Positions 54,847 through 64,000 of a DNA stretch of 64,000 nt are shown here, one piece after another (position 1 is the first letter of the stretch; each line of letters starts with the position of its first letter). The notes below the pieces were generated by a model. That model saw nothing but the letters and a program-made list of their open reading frames with translations, did no database searches and had not been told where the DNA came from. The position numbers were made by a program, and so were the translations under genes. Origin of the DNA: JAJYKC01 sp963823105 (GTDB taxonomy: Bacteria; Acidobacteriota; Terriglobia; Bryobacterales; Bryobacteraceae); NCBI GenBank assembly GCA_963823105.1, contig CAWGKC010000009.1, positions 186,001-250,000 on the forward strand. The letters run 5' to 3'.

Positions 54847-57140
54847 TTGAACGCTAACGACAGCGGCGCGGCGCCGCGCGCAAAAGGACACCGGCTCAGC
54901 CTAGGTGCGGAAACAGGCAAAGGGATCCCGCGTTCGACGCCATCGGCGAAGCTCGTCTCCGTCGGCGCCGCGGTTTTTCCCTACTTTCTTACCGCCATTC
55001 TAGCCGTCGTTTTTTTCTACTCACTTTACGGCATATGGGGTCAAAATCTAAAGCTGCCGATAACCCGTGCCGGGGGCGATTACTTGGCCACGGCGATCTT
55101 CGCCAAAACCGCGATGCAAACCGGATGGTGCGCAACGAACACCCACTTGGGCGCGCCACACGGATTCGAGTGTTACGATTTTCCGATGCCGGATGGCATC
55201 CACCTTGGTTTTTTCGCTCTGATTGGGCGATTCACCAACGACGCCGTCTTTGCGATAAATGTCTACTACATTCTCGGTTTCGTTCTCATTGCGCTGACTT
55301 CACTCTTCGTCTTCCGGAGTTTTGGCTTTTCAACCATCCCTTCCGTGCCAGCCAGCCTTCTGTTCGCGTTCTTACCGCACCACTATAAGCGGGGCGAGTA
55401 CCACCTATTTCTTAGCTCCTACTATTTGATTCCTCTCATGGTGATGGTCATTGTTTGGATCTACCGTGGTGAGAGCCTCGTTAAACGGAACCCCCTGGGA
55501 AGGGGCCTGGCTACCGATTCACAAAGAAGGGGGCTGCGGGTGCGATTATTTGCATTTTGATGGGATGTGGCGGAATTTACTACGCGGCGTTTGCCATCTT
55601 GTTACTTTTGACGAACGGACTTCTCCTTTCGCTGCGGGGCTGCCGTATGCTGGAGCTTTTGCCCGCCGGGCTGGCGGGCGCGTTGATCGTCTCGACCGTT
55701 GTCGCCAACCTGATGCCTAATCTTCTCTATTTCCAGGCACATGGCAGGGATCCGGAGGTCGCGCAGCGATCCTTCGAGGAGGCCGACATGTACGGCATGA
55801 AGATCGCTCAGCCTCTTACTGCCCATCACCGAACATAGGCTTCCGGCGTTCGAGCGGCTCAAACGGCGATACCTCAGCGGAACCGATCCAATCGTACGCG
55901 AGCGTGAAAGTGAAACCATGGTCGCACTCGGCCTCGTCATGAGTCTCGGTTTCCTCATTTTAATTGTCGACTTGTTAAATACTGGCGACCGTGACAGGCT
56001 CGATCTAATGCCCCTCTTCGGCCGGCTGAATCTGGCCGCTGTTCTGGTAGCGACGTTGGGAGGGTTTGGATCGCTTTTCAACCTTCTGATTTTTCCGGAA
56101 ATTCGTGTCTACGCCCGAATCAGCGTCTATATAGCGTTCTTCTCATTAGTGGCTTTATTGAATGGAATTGCCCGTCTCCAGCGACACTACGTGTGGACCT
56201 CAGGACTGTCCTGTTTATAAACGCCGCCGCCGCCGGAGTCTTGCTGGCCGGGCTTTGGGATCTTACGCCGAAAATGGATCTGCCTCATGCCGACATTATC
56301 CGTTCCTATACCAGGGACCGCGATTTTGTCCGGCAGATCGAATCGGCGGTCCCCCGTGGCGCGATGATATTCCAGTTACCTTATATGTCATTTCCCGAAG
56401 GCGGCGCCGTGAATCGGATGCTGGATTACGAGCCAGCCCGCGGATTTCTGGATTCCGATAATTTGAGATGGAGCTACGGCGCAATGCGCGGACGTCCTGG
56501 TGGCGAATGGCAGCGCCGCGTATCTGGGTTACCATTCTCCCAAATGATTAGCACACTGAAACAGAGTGGCTTCACCGGAATCTGGGTCGATCGATTTGGC
56601 TATAAGGACGGCGGGGACACAATTACCGCCTCATTGCAAGCGGCACTTCGCGTGGAACCGCTTCGCAGCTCCGATTCGCGTTTGTTGTTCTACTCTCTCG
56701 CCTCCTATGCCTCGCCCGAATCGGGGATGCAGAGTGCCCGCAACGACGAGCGGTTACGCGAAGCGGCCACCGCCCTGCCGATGGATATTTCGTTCGCGGG
56801 TTGTTCCGTCCTCGAGACTTCTAAGGAAATGAACTGGAGATGGTGCGGACCGGTTGGGAAAATCTTGGTGCTCAACACCAACGGAGTGGCGCGGACCGAG
56901 TCCGTGGAGATGACGCTCCGCACCAATTACTCCGAGTTGGCCCATTTCCATATCAGCGGGGATCTCTGGCGCGGAGACGTTGAGGCGAACATATCCGGCA
57001 CTCCAATGTCGCTGCGGGTAAATGTCACTCCGGGTTCGCACGTTATCGAAATTCAAACCGACGCCATGCGGGTCGATGCGCCGGGGGATTCGCGGGATAT
57101 GCACTTCAGGATAGAGGATTTCAGGGAAATCGTCAGGTAG
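54847..57140 (+). CDS. Large polytopic membrane protein (GT-C-like), three frameshifts
   Basis: A membrane protein of about 764 residues once repaired. TTG 54847 is preceded by GGGAGG. After a first helix (FPYFLTAILAVVFFYSLYGI) comes a loop ITRAGGDYLATAIFAKTAMQ that resembles the acidic first loop of GT-C enzymes, then several helices and FAFLPHHYKRGEYHLFLSSY. Breaks lie near 55500 (base missing), 55818 (extra) and 56191 (missing); IICILMGCGGIYYAAFAILL, KIAQLLLPITEHRLPAF and VDLRTVLFINAAAAGVLLAG restore the frame. A soluble C-terminal domain follows (RGAMIFQLPYMSFPEGGAVN). It is probably a glycan-modifying transferase using a lipid-linked donor. Confidence 0.75.
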
Positions 57141-57371
57141 GTAGGCGGCTACACCAGAAAATGAGTTCGCGCCATTGCGGGAGAAGGGATCGCGGGTGAA
57201 GTCTGACATTGCCCCGGTGCGAGGGACGCTGGCTTGTGGCCGTCACCCGCAACTGATAACCTACTCGCGAGAGGGATTGTGGCTGGCGCCGGGCATGCCG
57301 CCCTGGCCGATTCATGCCGCGAACCGATCGCCTCCGTCCGCGCCGAACAACTCCGATATCGAACCTGAACA

Positions 57372-58173
57372 ATGGAAACAACCGAAGAAAAGCGGCTCGA
57401 AGGGGGCTACGATCCCTCCTTTTTCCAGCGTCTCATGGAAGTGGAAGATCGCCACTTCTGGTTTCGCTCTCGAAATCGGCTCCTTTCCAAAATCGCCGAG
57501 AAGATTTGCGGCGCTTGGGAGCCAGGCTACATGGTGCTCGAGGTCGGCTGCGGGACCGGGAACGTGCTCCGCGTCCTTGAGAAGGCCTGCCGCCGGGGAA
57601 CCGTTGTTGGCATGGAGTTGTGGTTCGAAGGCCTGACTGTGGCGAAGGCCCGAACGCGCGCCTTGCTGGTGCAGGGAGACGTGCGCGAGTTTCCGTTTCG
57701 CAAACGGTTCGACATGGTCGGCGTCTTCGACGTTCTCGAGCACATCGCCCAGGAGAGCGAGACGTTGATCGCTCTCCGCGGGTCGCTCGTTCCCGGAGGC
57801 CGATTGCTCATTACCGTGCCCGCCCATCAATCTTTGTGGAGCTATTTCGACGAGGCCTCCCACCATTGCCGGCGCTATTCCACCAATTCACTCCGCGAGA
57901 AAATCACATCGGCCGGCTTCGAAGTAGAGTTCCTAAGCGAATTCATGACGTCGATCTTTCCCCTCGTTTGGCTGGTCCGGAAGGCTGGACTCGGCGGCGG
58001 AAAAGGAGGGATCCCAGCCGGCGCCAGGGCGCTTGCGGATAAGGAGTCTCCGTTTGATCCCAGTGTTGAACGGAATGTTGGCGGCGCTGCTTACCCTGGA
58101 AGCGCGTTGGTTGAGCGCGGGGCACAGACTGCCCTTCGGCACTTCAATTATCGCCATCGCCAGGAAGCCTTAG
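57372..58173 (+). CDS. Class I SAM-dependent methyltransferase, frameshifted
   Basis: A repaired 266-residue methyltransferase. MVLEVGCGTGNVLRVLE is the SAM-binding motif I; DMVGVFDVLEHIAQESETL and GSLVPGGRLLITVPAHQS are later motifs; HCRRYSTNSLREKITSAGFE is common in this group. An extra base near 58047 hides the true end RLIPVLNGMLAALLTLEARW, then PFGTSIIAIARKP with TAG at 58171-58173; without repair the frame runs on to 58373 into the convergent gene. It is the last gene of the plus-strand glycan half and probably methylates a sugar or lipid-linked intermediate. Confidence 0.82.
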
Positions 58174-58197
58174 CCGATTCTCGATGGCGTGGCCAAA

Positions 58198-61092
58198 TCA
58201 GGGCGCCGGGACAAGACGCCATCCCGGAAGGCCCTGGGGCGCGATTGATGCGCCGCTCAGATAAGTCGTACCGCCGGTCCCGCCCATGTACCATACCAAA
58301 ACCGCTCCGGTGGCGTCGTTTTGCCAGAGTAGGTCCGGTGCGCCATCGGCGTTCAGATCCTTCACGTCGCTAACCGTCCATCCCGGCATTCCGGCGCTGT
58401 CGAGATCCGCCGACCCGATCTGCGCCGTTCCTCCCGGACCCCCCATGTAGCAGACCAGGACCTTTCGCGTGATGCTGTCTTGCAACACCAGATCGGGATA
58501 CCCGTTTCCGTCGAAGTCGCCGGTTCCAACTACCCGCCAGTTTGGGACCCCGGCGATTCCAAGGTAGGCCCAACCCTTCACGGACCTTCCGCCCGGCCCG
58601 CCCATGTACCATACGGTCGCCTTCTCAGTGGCGTCGTTCTGCCATACCAGATCCGCGACGCCATCGCCGTTGAAATCGGCGGCCGCCACCACTTTCCAGC
58701 CCAATTCTCCCGTTGGATCGATGAATGCCCAGCTCTCGTTCGATATACCGCCCGGTCCGCCCATATACCACACCGTCACTTGGCGCGTCGCATCGTTTTG
58801 CCAGATCAAGTCCGGTATTCCGTCTCCGTTGAGGTCGGTCGCCACAGCCAATGTCCAGCCAGACACACCACCTCCGCTCAGAAAGGCCCAACCTTGGGGC
58901 GTAGCGTCGCCCGGTCCCCCCATGTACCACACGGTGACTTGACGCGTGCTGTCATTCTGCCACACCAAGTCGCTGAAGCCATCGGTGTTAAAATCCCCTG
59001 GAGTAAAGAAGCCGGCCCCACCCAACGCCGTTACGAAAGCGTCGATTCCTCCCACCGTACCCGAATTCAACCCGCCCACGATGGGAAAGTTCGTGGAGTT
59101 TGTCTGTCCTACAAGGTACAAGTTGCCCAGGGCGTCCAGCGCCATCCCGTTCGCCGAATCCACGAACGAGCCTCCAATCCACGTCCCAAAAGTCTGAACC
59201 GTCCCCGCTCCGTTGATCTTCACCACAAATCCATCGTAGTCTCCCGCAATCGCCGCCTGCACCGGATTCACCACCGGAAAATCCCACGACGCCGTCATCC
59301 CCGCCACATACGCGTTGCCGCCGCCATCCACCGCGATGGCGTTGCCAAAATCGAAGCTGCTGCCGCCAATGTAGGTGCTATAGATTAGGAAACCGCCCGT
59401 CACGTCGAACTTCGTCAGAAACGCGTCGGTCCCGTACGTCGGTCCCGCAAACAACGAGTTCAACGTCGGAAAATTCGCGGAACTCGTCGTCCCCGCCACA
59501 TACGCGTAACCCTGCGCGTCCACGGCTATGGCCGCACCTTGCTCCGGCGCTGTCGGCATCCCGTTGCTTCCCCCGAGGTACGTGCTATACAACAACACCG
59601 TGCCCGACGCGCCGATCTTCGTCACGAACGCATCCTGGCCTCCGCCGCTATGGGCCTGGAACGGAAGCGCGGTTGGAAAATTCGTCGAGTACGTCGATCC
59701 CGTGACGTAGGTGTTTCCCGCACTGTCCACCGCCACCCCGGCCCCATGATCGTCCCCGTTCCCGCCCAAGTATGAACTGGACAGTAGGTTCCCACCCGCT
59801 CCAAACTCTGCGAAAAAGGCGTCCTGCCGCCCGCCGCTGATGTATTGCACGGCCGATTGCGCCGGAAAATTCGTCGAAAGCGTATCTCCCACGACGTGAA
59901 TCGCTCCGAATCCATCCACTGCAACCCCGTAGCCCGCATCGGATCCGTTTCCACCCAGGTACGTGCTAAACACCAACGCGTTCCCGGCGGCGTTCAGCTT
60001 GGCCACGAAGGCGTCCTGTCCGCCTCCCGAAGCCCCCTGCGCTGGCAAATACGTCGGAAAATTCTGCGATTGCGTCCAACCCGTGATCACCGCCTCTCCG
60101 CTCGAGTCGACGGCCAAGCCGAACGCGCGATCGTCGCCGCTGCCGCCAAGAAACGTCCCGTAAATCAATGCGTTTCCCTGCGGGTTCAGCTTAAACACGA
60201 AGGCGTCGTTGCCACCCCCCGAAGCCGGTTGTTCCGCTCCAGCCGTGGGAAAATTCACGGAAGTCGTCCAACCCGCCACATACAGGTTTCCCTGTGCGTC
60301 GGATACCACCGCGCTCGCCACGCTGTCCATGTTTCCGTTCACGACGAAGCTATACGTCAGCGCCGGATCGATCACCAGCGGCAACGTTTTCTTGTACGCG
60401 CCGATTTGAAACCCTACCGTTCCGTCCGCCTCAAGCCGGAACTTCCCCTCCACGGGAACGCGGCGGCGGTTCTCCATCTGGAAGATAATGGGGCTGCTTT
60501 CACGCAACTCCGCCCCTTCGCCCTGAATGCGCAGATCTCCGTGCTCGTCGAGCGACACTTTCGCTCCCTCATAGCGCAACCGAATGGACCCTGGATTTGC
60601 TCCAGGGCCGGCCTGAAACTCGGACTTCAACGACCTCCTCCCCGAGTGGAAGACGACGTCGATGCCAGGGTAGACCCGCGGGTATCGCACGGTCGCATAC
60701 GCCGCTGCTTGCGAACTCGCGCTCGCGGTGAAGAAATTAAATTTGTTCGTCAAGCCCTCCTCACCTTCGGGTATAACAAGCGCATGTCCGCCCACGAAAG
60801 ACAACCGAATCGGCGAATGGCCGGCCAGTAGCACGACATTCCCGGCCGACAATTGCATTTTGACGGAAGCGTTCCAGGATGTGAAGCGTCCCAATTCGCC
60901 CGGCGCTTCGAAAAACACCGAAGGTAAACTCACGCCGCGAGATTGTCCCGCCACGGCCGGTCCAGCCTCGACAAAACTCAGCAATGCGATCCCCAGCAGG
61001 CACGCCACGCCGATTCGTCCAACGATAGCTCCGAAACTTCCAGGCACGGACCCTCCGCAATAGCAGTGAATGCGCCGCGCTGCGAGTCTCAT
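58198..61092 (-). CDS. Secreted SBBP-repeat and FG-GAP (VCBS) repeat protein
   Basis: A 964-residue exported protein. Signal segment near residues 22-48 (IGVACLLGIALLSFVEAGPA); an N-terminal beta domain (~50-245) with FEAPGELGRFTSWNASVKMQ and LPLVIDPALTYSFVV; eight or so SBBP repeats of about 55 residues (pattern DAFVxKLNxxG-LxxSTYLGGxxxD-AVDxxGxxYVxGxTxSxNFP) at ~250-680; then five FG-GAP repeats with calcium-type loops (DFNTDGFSDLVWQND, DLNGDGIPDLIWQND, DFNGDGVADLVWQND). Such proteins are common in Solibacter-like genomes; the role is probably adhesion or surface display. No enzyme domain seen. Convergent with the methyltransferase gene. Confidence 0.9.
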   Translation of the reverse strand: MRLAARRIHCYCGGSVPGSFGAIVGRIGVACLLGIALLSFVEAGPAVAGQSRGVSLPSVFFEAPGELGRFTSWNASVKMQLSAGNVVLLAGHSPIRLSFVGGHALVIPEGEEGLTNKFNFFTASASSQAAAYATVRYPRVYPGIDVVFHSGRRSLKSEFQAGPGANPGSIRLRYEGAKVSLDEHGDLRIQGEGAELRESSPIIFQMENRRRVPVEGKFRLEADGTVGFQIGAYKKTLPLVIDPALTYSFVVNGNMDSVASAVVSDAQGNLYVAGWTTSVNFPTAGAEQPASGGGNDAFVFKLNPQGNALIYGTFLGGSGDDRAFGLAVDSSGEAVITGWTQSQNFPTYLPAQGASGGGQDAFVAKLNAAGNALVFSTYLGGNGSDAGYGVAVDGFGAIHVVGDTLSTNFPAQSAVQYISGGRQDAFFAEFGAGGNLLSSSYLGGNGDDHGAGVAVDSAGNTYVTGSTYSTNFPTALPFQAHSGGGQDAFVTKIGASGTVLLYSTYLGGSNGMPTAPEQGAAIAVDAQGYAYVAGTTSSANFPTLNSLFAGPTYGTDAFLTKFDVTGGFLIYSTYIGGSSFDFGNAIAVDGGGNAYVAGMTASWDFPVVNPVQAAIAGDYDGFVVKINGAGTVQTFGTWIGGSFVDSANGMALDALGNLYLVGQTNSTNFPIVGGLNSGTVGGIDAFVTALGGAGFFTPGDFNTDGFSDLVWQNDSTRQVTVWYMGGPGDATPQGWAFLSGGGVSGWTLAVATDLNGDGIPDLIWQNDATRQVTVWYMGGPGGISNESWAFIDPTGELGWKVVAAADFNGDGVADLVWQNDATEKATVWYMGGPGGRSVKGWAYLGIAGVPNWRVVGTGDFDGNGYPDLVLQDSITRKVLVCYMGGPGGTAQIGSADLDSAGMPGWTVSDVKDLNADGAPDLLWQNDATGAVLVWYMGGTGGTTYLSGASIAPQGLPGWRLVPAP

Positions 61093-61142
61093 CGAGAATT
61101 CCAGCCCATTCGATCTCCTCTAACCCGCGCTATCATCGGGAC

Positions 61143-62438
61143 TTGTTTCGCATCCACCCCCTCTGGGCGAAGCTCCGCGCCCTAAAAAAATCGCCTTATT
61201 CCTCCCCTCTCTCCCTCTGCCTCCTCTCCCAGGAATACCCTCCCGGCCTAGTCGGCGGCATCGGCCGCATGACCGCGGAAATCGCCCGCGGCCTCGCCCG
61301 CAACGGCCACAGCGTCCACGTCATCACCCGCTCCCCCAACGGCGCCCCGCGCTCCATCCATCACGAGGACGGCGTCACGGTCCACCGCATCCCCCCCGCC
61401 GCGCCCGGCGCCCTTCCCCCCTCCGGCATCGCCATGCCCGCCGATCTCTGGCTCCACTCCCTCGCCGCCGCCCACGAAGTGGAGTGGATCGCCCAGCGCC
61501 ATCGCGTCGATCTCGTCGACGCCCCCATCTGGGACGCCGAAGGCCTCGCCACCATCCTCGACGGCCGCTGGACCTGCGTCACCAGCCTCGAAACCCCGCT
61601 CAAAGTCATGCTCCAACTCAATCCCGAATGGCTCGCCGCCCCCGAGAGCCGCGAATATTTGGAAGCGCTGGTCGAGGCCGAGCGCACCGTCGTCAACCGC
61701 TCCCACGCCATCCGCGCTATCAGCGCCGCTGTCCTCAAAACGGTGGAATCCGAGTACGCCCTCGACCCCGCCTCCCGCCTCTGCGCCGTCGTCCCCCTCG
61801 GAATCCGCGACGATCCCGCCCCTGTTGCCGCCGCCCCTCGCCCCTCTGGCGCCGTCGAGGTCCTCTTCGCCGGCCGCTTCGAACGCCGCAAGGGCATCGA
61901 CACGCTCCTCGAAATCATCCCCGCCCTCTGCCGCCAGTTCCCCTCGCTCCGCTTCACCCTCGCCGGGAGCGACCGCGAACCCCTCCCGCCCTCGCACCGC
62001 CGCCGCACCGACCTCTTCCTCTCCCGCTTCGCCGCCGACCCCATCCTCCCTCGCGTCACCTTCGCCGGCCCCGTCACCGACGAAGAGCTAGCCCAACTCT
62101 ACCGCCGCTGCGACATTTTCGTCGCGCCCTCGCTCTACGAATCCTTCGGAATTGTCTTCCTCGAAGCCATGCGCGCCTCCAAACCCGCCGTCGGCTGCCG
62201 CGCCGGTGGCATGCCCGAAGTGATCGCCGAAGGCGAAACCGGCCTCCTCGCCGAACCCGGCGACGCCGCCAGCCTCCATTCCGCTCTAGCCACCCTCATC
62301 GCCGATCCCATCCTTCGCCGCAAAATGGGTCAAGCCGGCCGGGCGCGCTTCGAGCGCCATTTTTCGCTCGAGCGAAACGTCCAGGCCACTATCGGGTTCT
62401 ATCTAAATGTACGGCGTCAAGCCGTCCGCGTCCGCTAA
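61143..62438 (+). CDS. Family 4 glycosyltransferase
   Basis: A 431-residue GT-B enzyme. LLSQEYPPGLVGGIGRMTAE is the glycine-rich N-terminal loop; VEVLFAGRFERRKGIDTLLE starts the donor-binding domain; VAPSLYESFGIVFLEAMRAS is the E-x7-E type signature; GEAGLL-like GETGLLAEPGD follows. It is intact. The start is TTG 61143, with no ATG before the first conserved strand. It is outside the main glycan cluster and followed by the DUF4185 gene, so it may be an independent unit. Confidence 0.88.
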   Translation: MFRIHPLWAKLRALKKSPYSSPLSLCLLSQEYPPGLVGGIGRMTAEIARGLARNGHSVHVITRSPNGAPRSIHHEDGVTVHRIPPAAPGALPPSGIAMPADLWLHSLAAAHEVEWIAQRHRVDLVDAPIWDAEGLATILDGRWTCVTSLETPLKVMLQLNPEWLAAPESREYLEALVEAERTVVNRSHAIRAISAAVLKTVESEYALDPASRLCAVVPLGIRDDPAPVAAAPRPSGAVEVLFAGRFERRKGIDTLLEIIPALCRQFPSLRFTLAGSDREPLPPSHRRRTDLFLSRFAADPILPRVTFAGPVTDEELAQLYRRCDIFVAPSLYESFGIVFLEAMRASKPAVGCRAGGMPEVIAEGETGLLAEPGDAASLHSALATLIADPILRRKMGQAGRARFERHFSLERNVQATIGFYLNVRRQAVRVR

Positions 62439-62469
62439 CCAAGCATTCGCTTGAAAGGACCCTTACCTT

Positions 62470-64000
62470 ATGCCACACTTGCGCCCCATTCTCGTCTTCA
62501 GCGCGGCCGTCGCTCTGTTTCAGCCGCCCTCCTTCTCCCAAAGCCTTCTGTATCGCGCCGCCAGCACCACCCCCCTCGAGCAACTCACCGGCGAAACCTT
62601 CCAAATCGATACCAACGGCCTCTACTACTACAACTTCACTCCCAGCCGCACCATGAGCAAGTATGGCCTCCTCGGCTGCGACCTCGGCTACCCCATCGTC
62701 TACGCCGATAAAATCCTATTCCTCTACGGCGACACCCTCAGCACCTTCACCAACGCCAATGGCCAGTTCATACTCACCGGCGACTCCGGTAACGACAACA
62801 TCAGCTTCATCCCCAACGTCGATCTCAGCCAATGCCATTACATCCCCGACATGGACGCGCAACTGGCCCAGGGCAACACGAATCCGCAAGTGAGCTACGG
62901 CGCCTGCCCCATCCTCCAAACCTACGAAAATCCCAATCACGCCCCCACCGATCACGTTTTTCAAACCACGACGATCTCCGGCTTAACCTCCAACGAAGGC
63001 ACCGGGCCCGACGAAACGCCCAGCGGAGGGTTCGACTACAACGGCTATCTCTACATGTTCTACATCGTCCAGGTCCAGATTCCGCCCAATCCCCCGCACT
63101 TCGCTCTCGAATCCATCCTCGCCAAATCCGATCAGCCCAGCGCCAGCTTCGGCCTCACCACTCCCCCCACGTTCCACAAACTCTTTCAAGTCTCCGTCCA
63201 CGCCGCCATATCCCGATCCCTCGAACCCTCCGCCCGAATCCGGCAACGGCGGCAAGTTTATGTTCGATCCGGTCGATGTCGTCGATAACGCCACGCTCGC
63301 CGCCAACGGCCTTCTCCCCGGCCTTCCCGCCGCGCTGCAATCCGCGCCTCAGGTTGTCTTCGTCTTCGGCAGCTCGTGGTATTACGACCACAGCAATCTC
63401 TACCTCGCCGCATTCGACATTCGCGACACCGAGTCCGGCGTCGCAACCTGGTATTACTACGCCGGCCATAACGGCTCCAACCAATGGACCTCCGACGAAG
63501 CCGCCGCCGCGCCGATGCTCGCCTCCAGCCCCATCGTCGGCAATCACTCCGTGCTCTGGAACTCCACCCTTCGCCGCTTCGTTCTCATGGACGGCAACAT
63601 CGTCGCTTCCGCCTCGGCCACGCCGTGGGGACCATGGTCGAATCCCATTCTCGTCCTCGATCCGAACGGGCCGTGGGCGCAGAAGCTCATCCATCGCACC
63701 GCGGCGAGTCCCATCGTCCGCGAAGCGCCCAGCGTCACCGTCTACACGCAGAACGGAAAAGTCTCTAATCTGAACAGTTCCGAAATCGGCTTCCCTTACA
63801 GCCCCGACCAAATCGACCGCCCCACCGCCAACCCCGACGGATCGACCACCATTTACTACACAATGTCCACCTGGAACCCCTACGAGACCTACCTGGTTTC
63901 TTCCACTTTCTCCATCGGTCCGCAAAGCGGCCAAGTCGTCTCCGGCGCCTCCTACGACGCCACGGCCGTCGCCGCTGGCTCCATTGCCAGCCTCTTCGGC
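62470..64000 (+). CDS. Secreted DUF4185 protein with Solibacter-type C-terminal domain, frameshifted, cut by window end
   Basis: A signal peptide (PILVFSAAVALFQPPSFSQS) opens a DUF4185-type propeller: YPIVYADKILFLYGDTLSTF, TGPDETPSGGFDYNGYLYMF. An extra base near 63205 breaks the frame; it resumes PDPSNPPPESGNGGKFMFDP and runs through FVFGSSWYYDHSNLYLAAFD to the edge. The last residues, SGASYDATAVAAGSIASLFG, match the start of the C-terminal domain widespread in Solibacter proteins (TIGR03437-like: NAASY...APGSIASLFG). At least 510 residues are present; the C-terminus lies beyond base 64000. Function unknown; probable carbohydrate-related secreted protein. Confidence 0.8.

Noticed and set aside
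58370..60400. Regularly spaced repeats that could suggest a CRISPR or tandem DNA array
   Set aside because: The period matches protein repeats (SBBP about 55 residues, FG-GAP about 60) in one intact frame; DNA copies are diverged and not separated by unique spacers.

Overview
The window looks like a chromosomal segment of an Acidobacteriota member close to the Bryobacter/Candidatus Solibacter lineage. The support is a high GC content, an Oar-like TonB-dependent receptor with an N-terminal carboxypeptidase-regulatory domain, a secreted SBBP-repeat/FG-GAP protein, a DUF4185 protein ending in what looks like the Solibacter-type C-terminal domain (TIGR03437 style), and many secreted carbohydrate-active proteins. 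This assignment is an inference; no rRNA gene is present.

Layout. (1) 0.5-11.4 kb: a minus-strand operon (DapA-family aldolase, KdsB-like cytidylyltransferase, deoxyhypusine-synthase-like protein, MFS transporter, redoxin-sialidase fusion) beside a DUF1349 protein, an IclR regulator and a large TonB receptor. The aldolase operon and the receptor have promoters of the same design, each with a GTTTC-N6-GAAAC box just upstream of the -35. (2) 11.4-19.1 kb: a LacI regulator divergent from a plus-strand catabolic operon (PfkB kinase, amidohydrolase, YjbQ protein, epimerase, SIS isomerase, zinc dehydrogenase, sialidase-like protein), with one operator over each promoter. (3) 19.2-24.9 kb: a Tat-exported YtcJ-like amidohydrolase, a beta-helix protein and a GH20 hexosaminidase. 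(4) 24.9-42.2 kb: an energy island. rnfB, a giant pyruvate:ferredoxin oxidoreductase, rnfCDGEA, a small Cys-rich membrane protein and a plant-type ferredoxin reductase lie on the minus strand; apbE, a two-subunit 2-oxoacid oxidoreductase (korAB) and a 601-residue relative of the C-terminal part of the giant PFOR that has lost the thiamine-diphosphate motif lie on the plus strand. (5) 42.7-43.5 kb: tRNA-Val, tRNA-Asp and an ECF sigma factor. (6) 43.9-58.2 kb: a surface-glycan cluster in two divergent halves, with glycosyltransferases, a coiled-coil methyltransferase, WecD- and WecE-like dTDP-amino-sugar enzymes and a polytopic membrane protein. (7) 58.2-64 kb: an SBBP/FG-GAP secreted protein, a GT4 glycosyltransferase and a DUF4185 protein cut by the window end.

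How the genes work together. Regions 1-3 look like paired regulator-transport-catabolism sets for host- or plant-derived (amino)sugars. Region 4 is a low-potential electron hub: two 2-oxoacid:ferredoxin oxidoreductases make reduced ferredoxin, Rnf can couple its oxidation by NAD+ to ion pumping, ApbE would attach FMN to RnfG and RnfD, and the FNR-like enzyme offers a second outlet to NAD(P)H.

Caution. At least 20 otherwise recognisable genes carry single-base frameshifts. Outside the glycan cluster every one I could place is a +1 insertion. I read most of these as uncorrected (probably long-read) assembly errors, so coordinates of frameshifted genes span the repaired gene.
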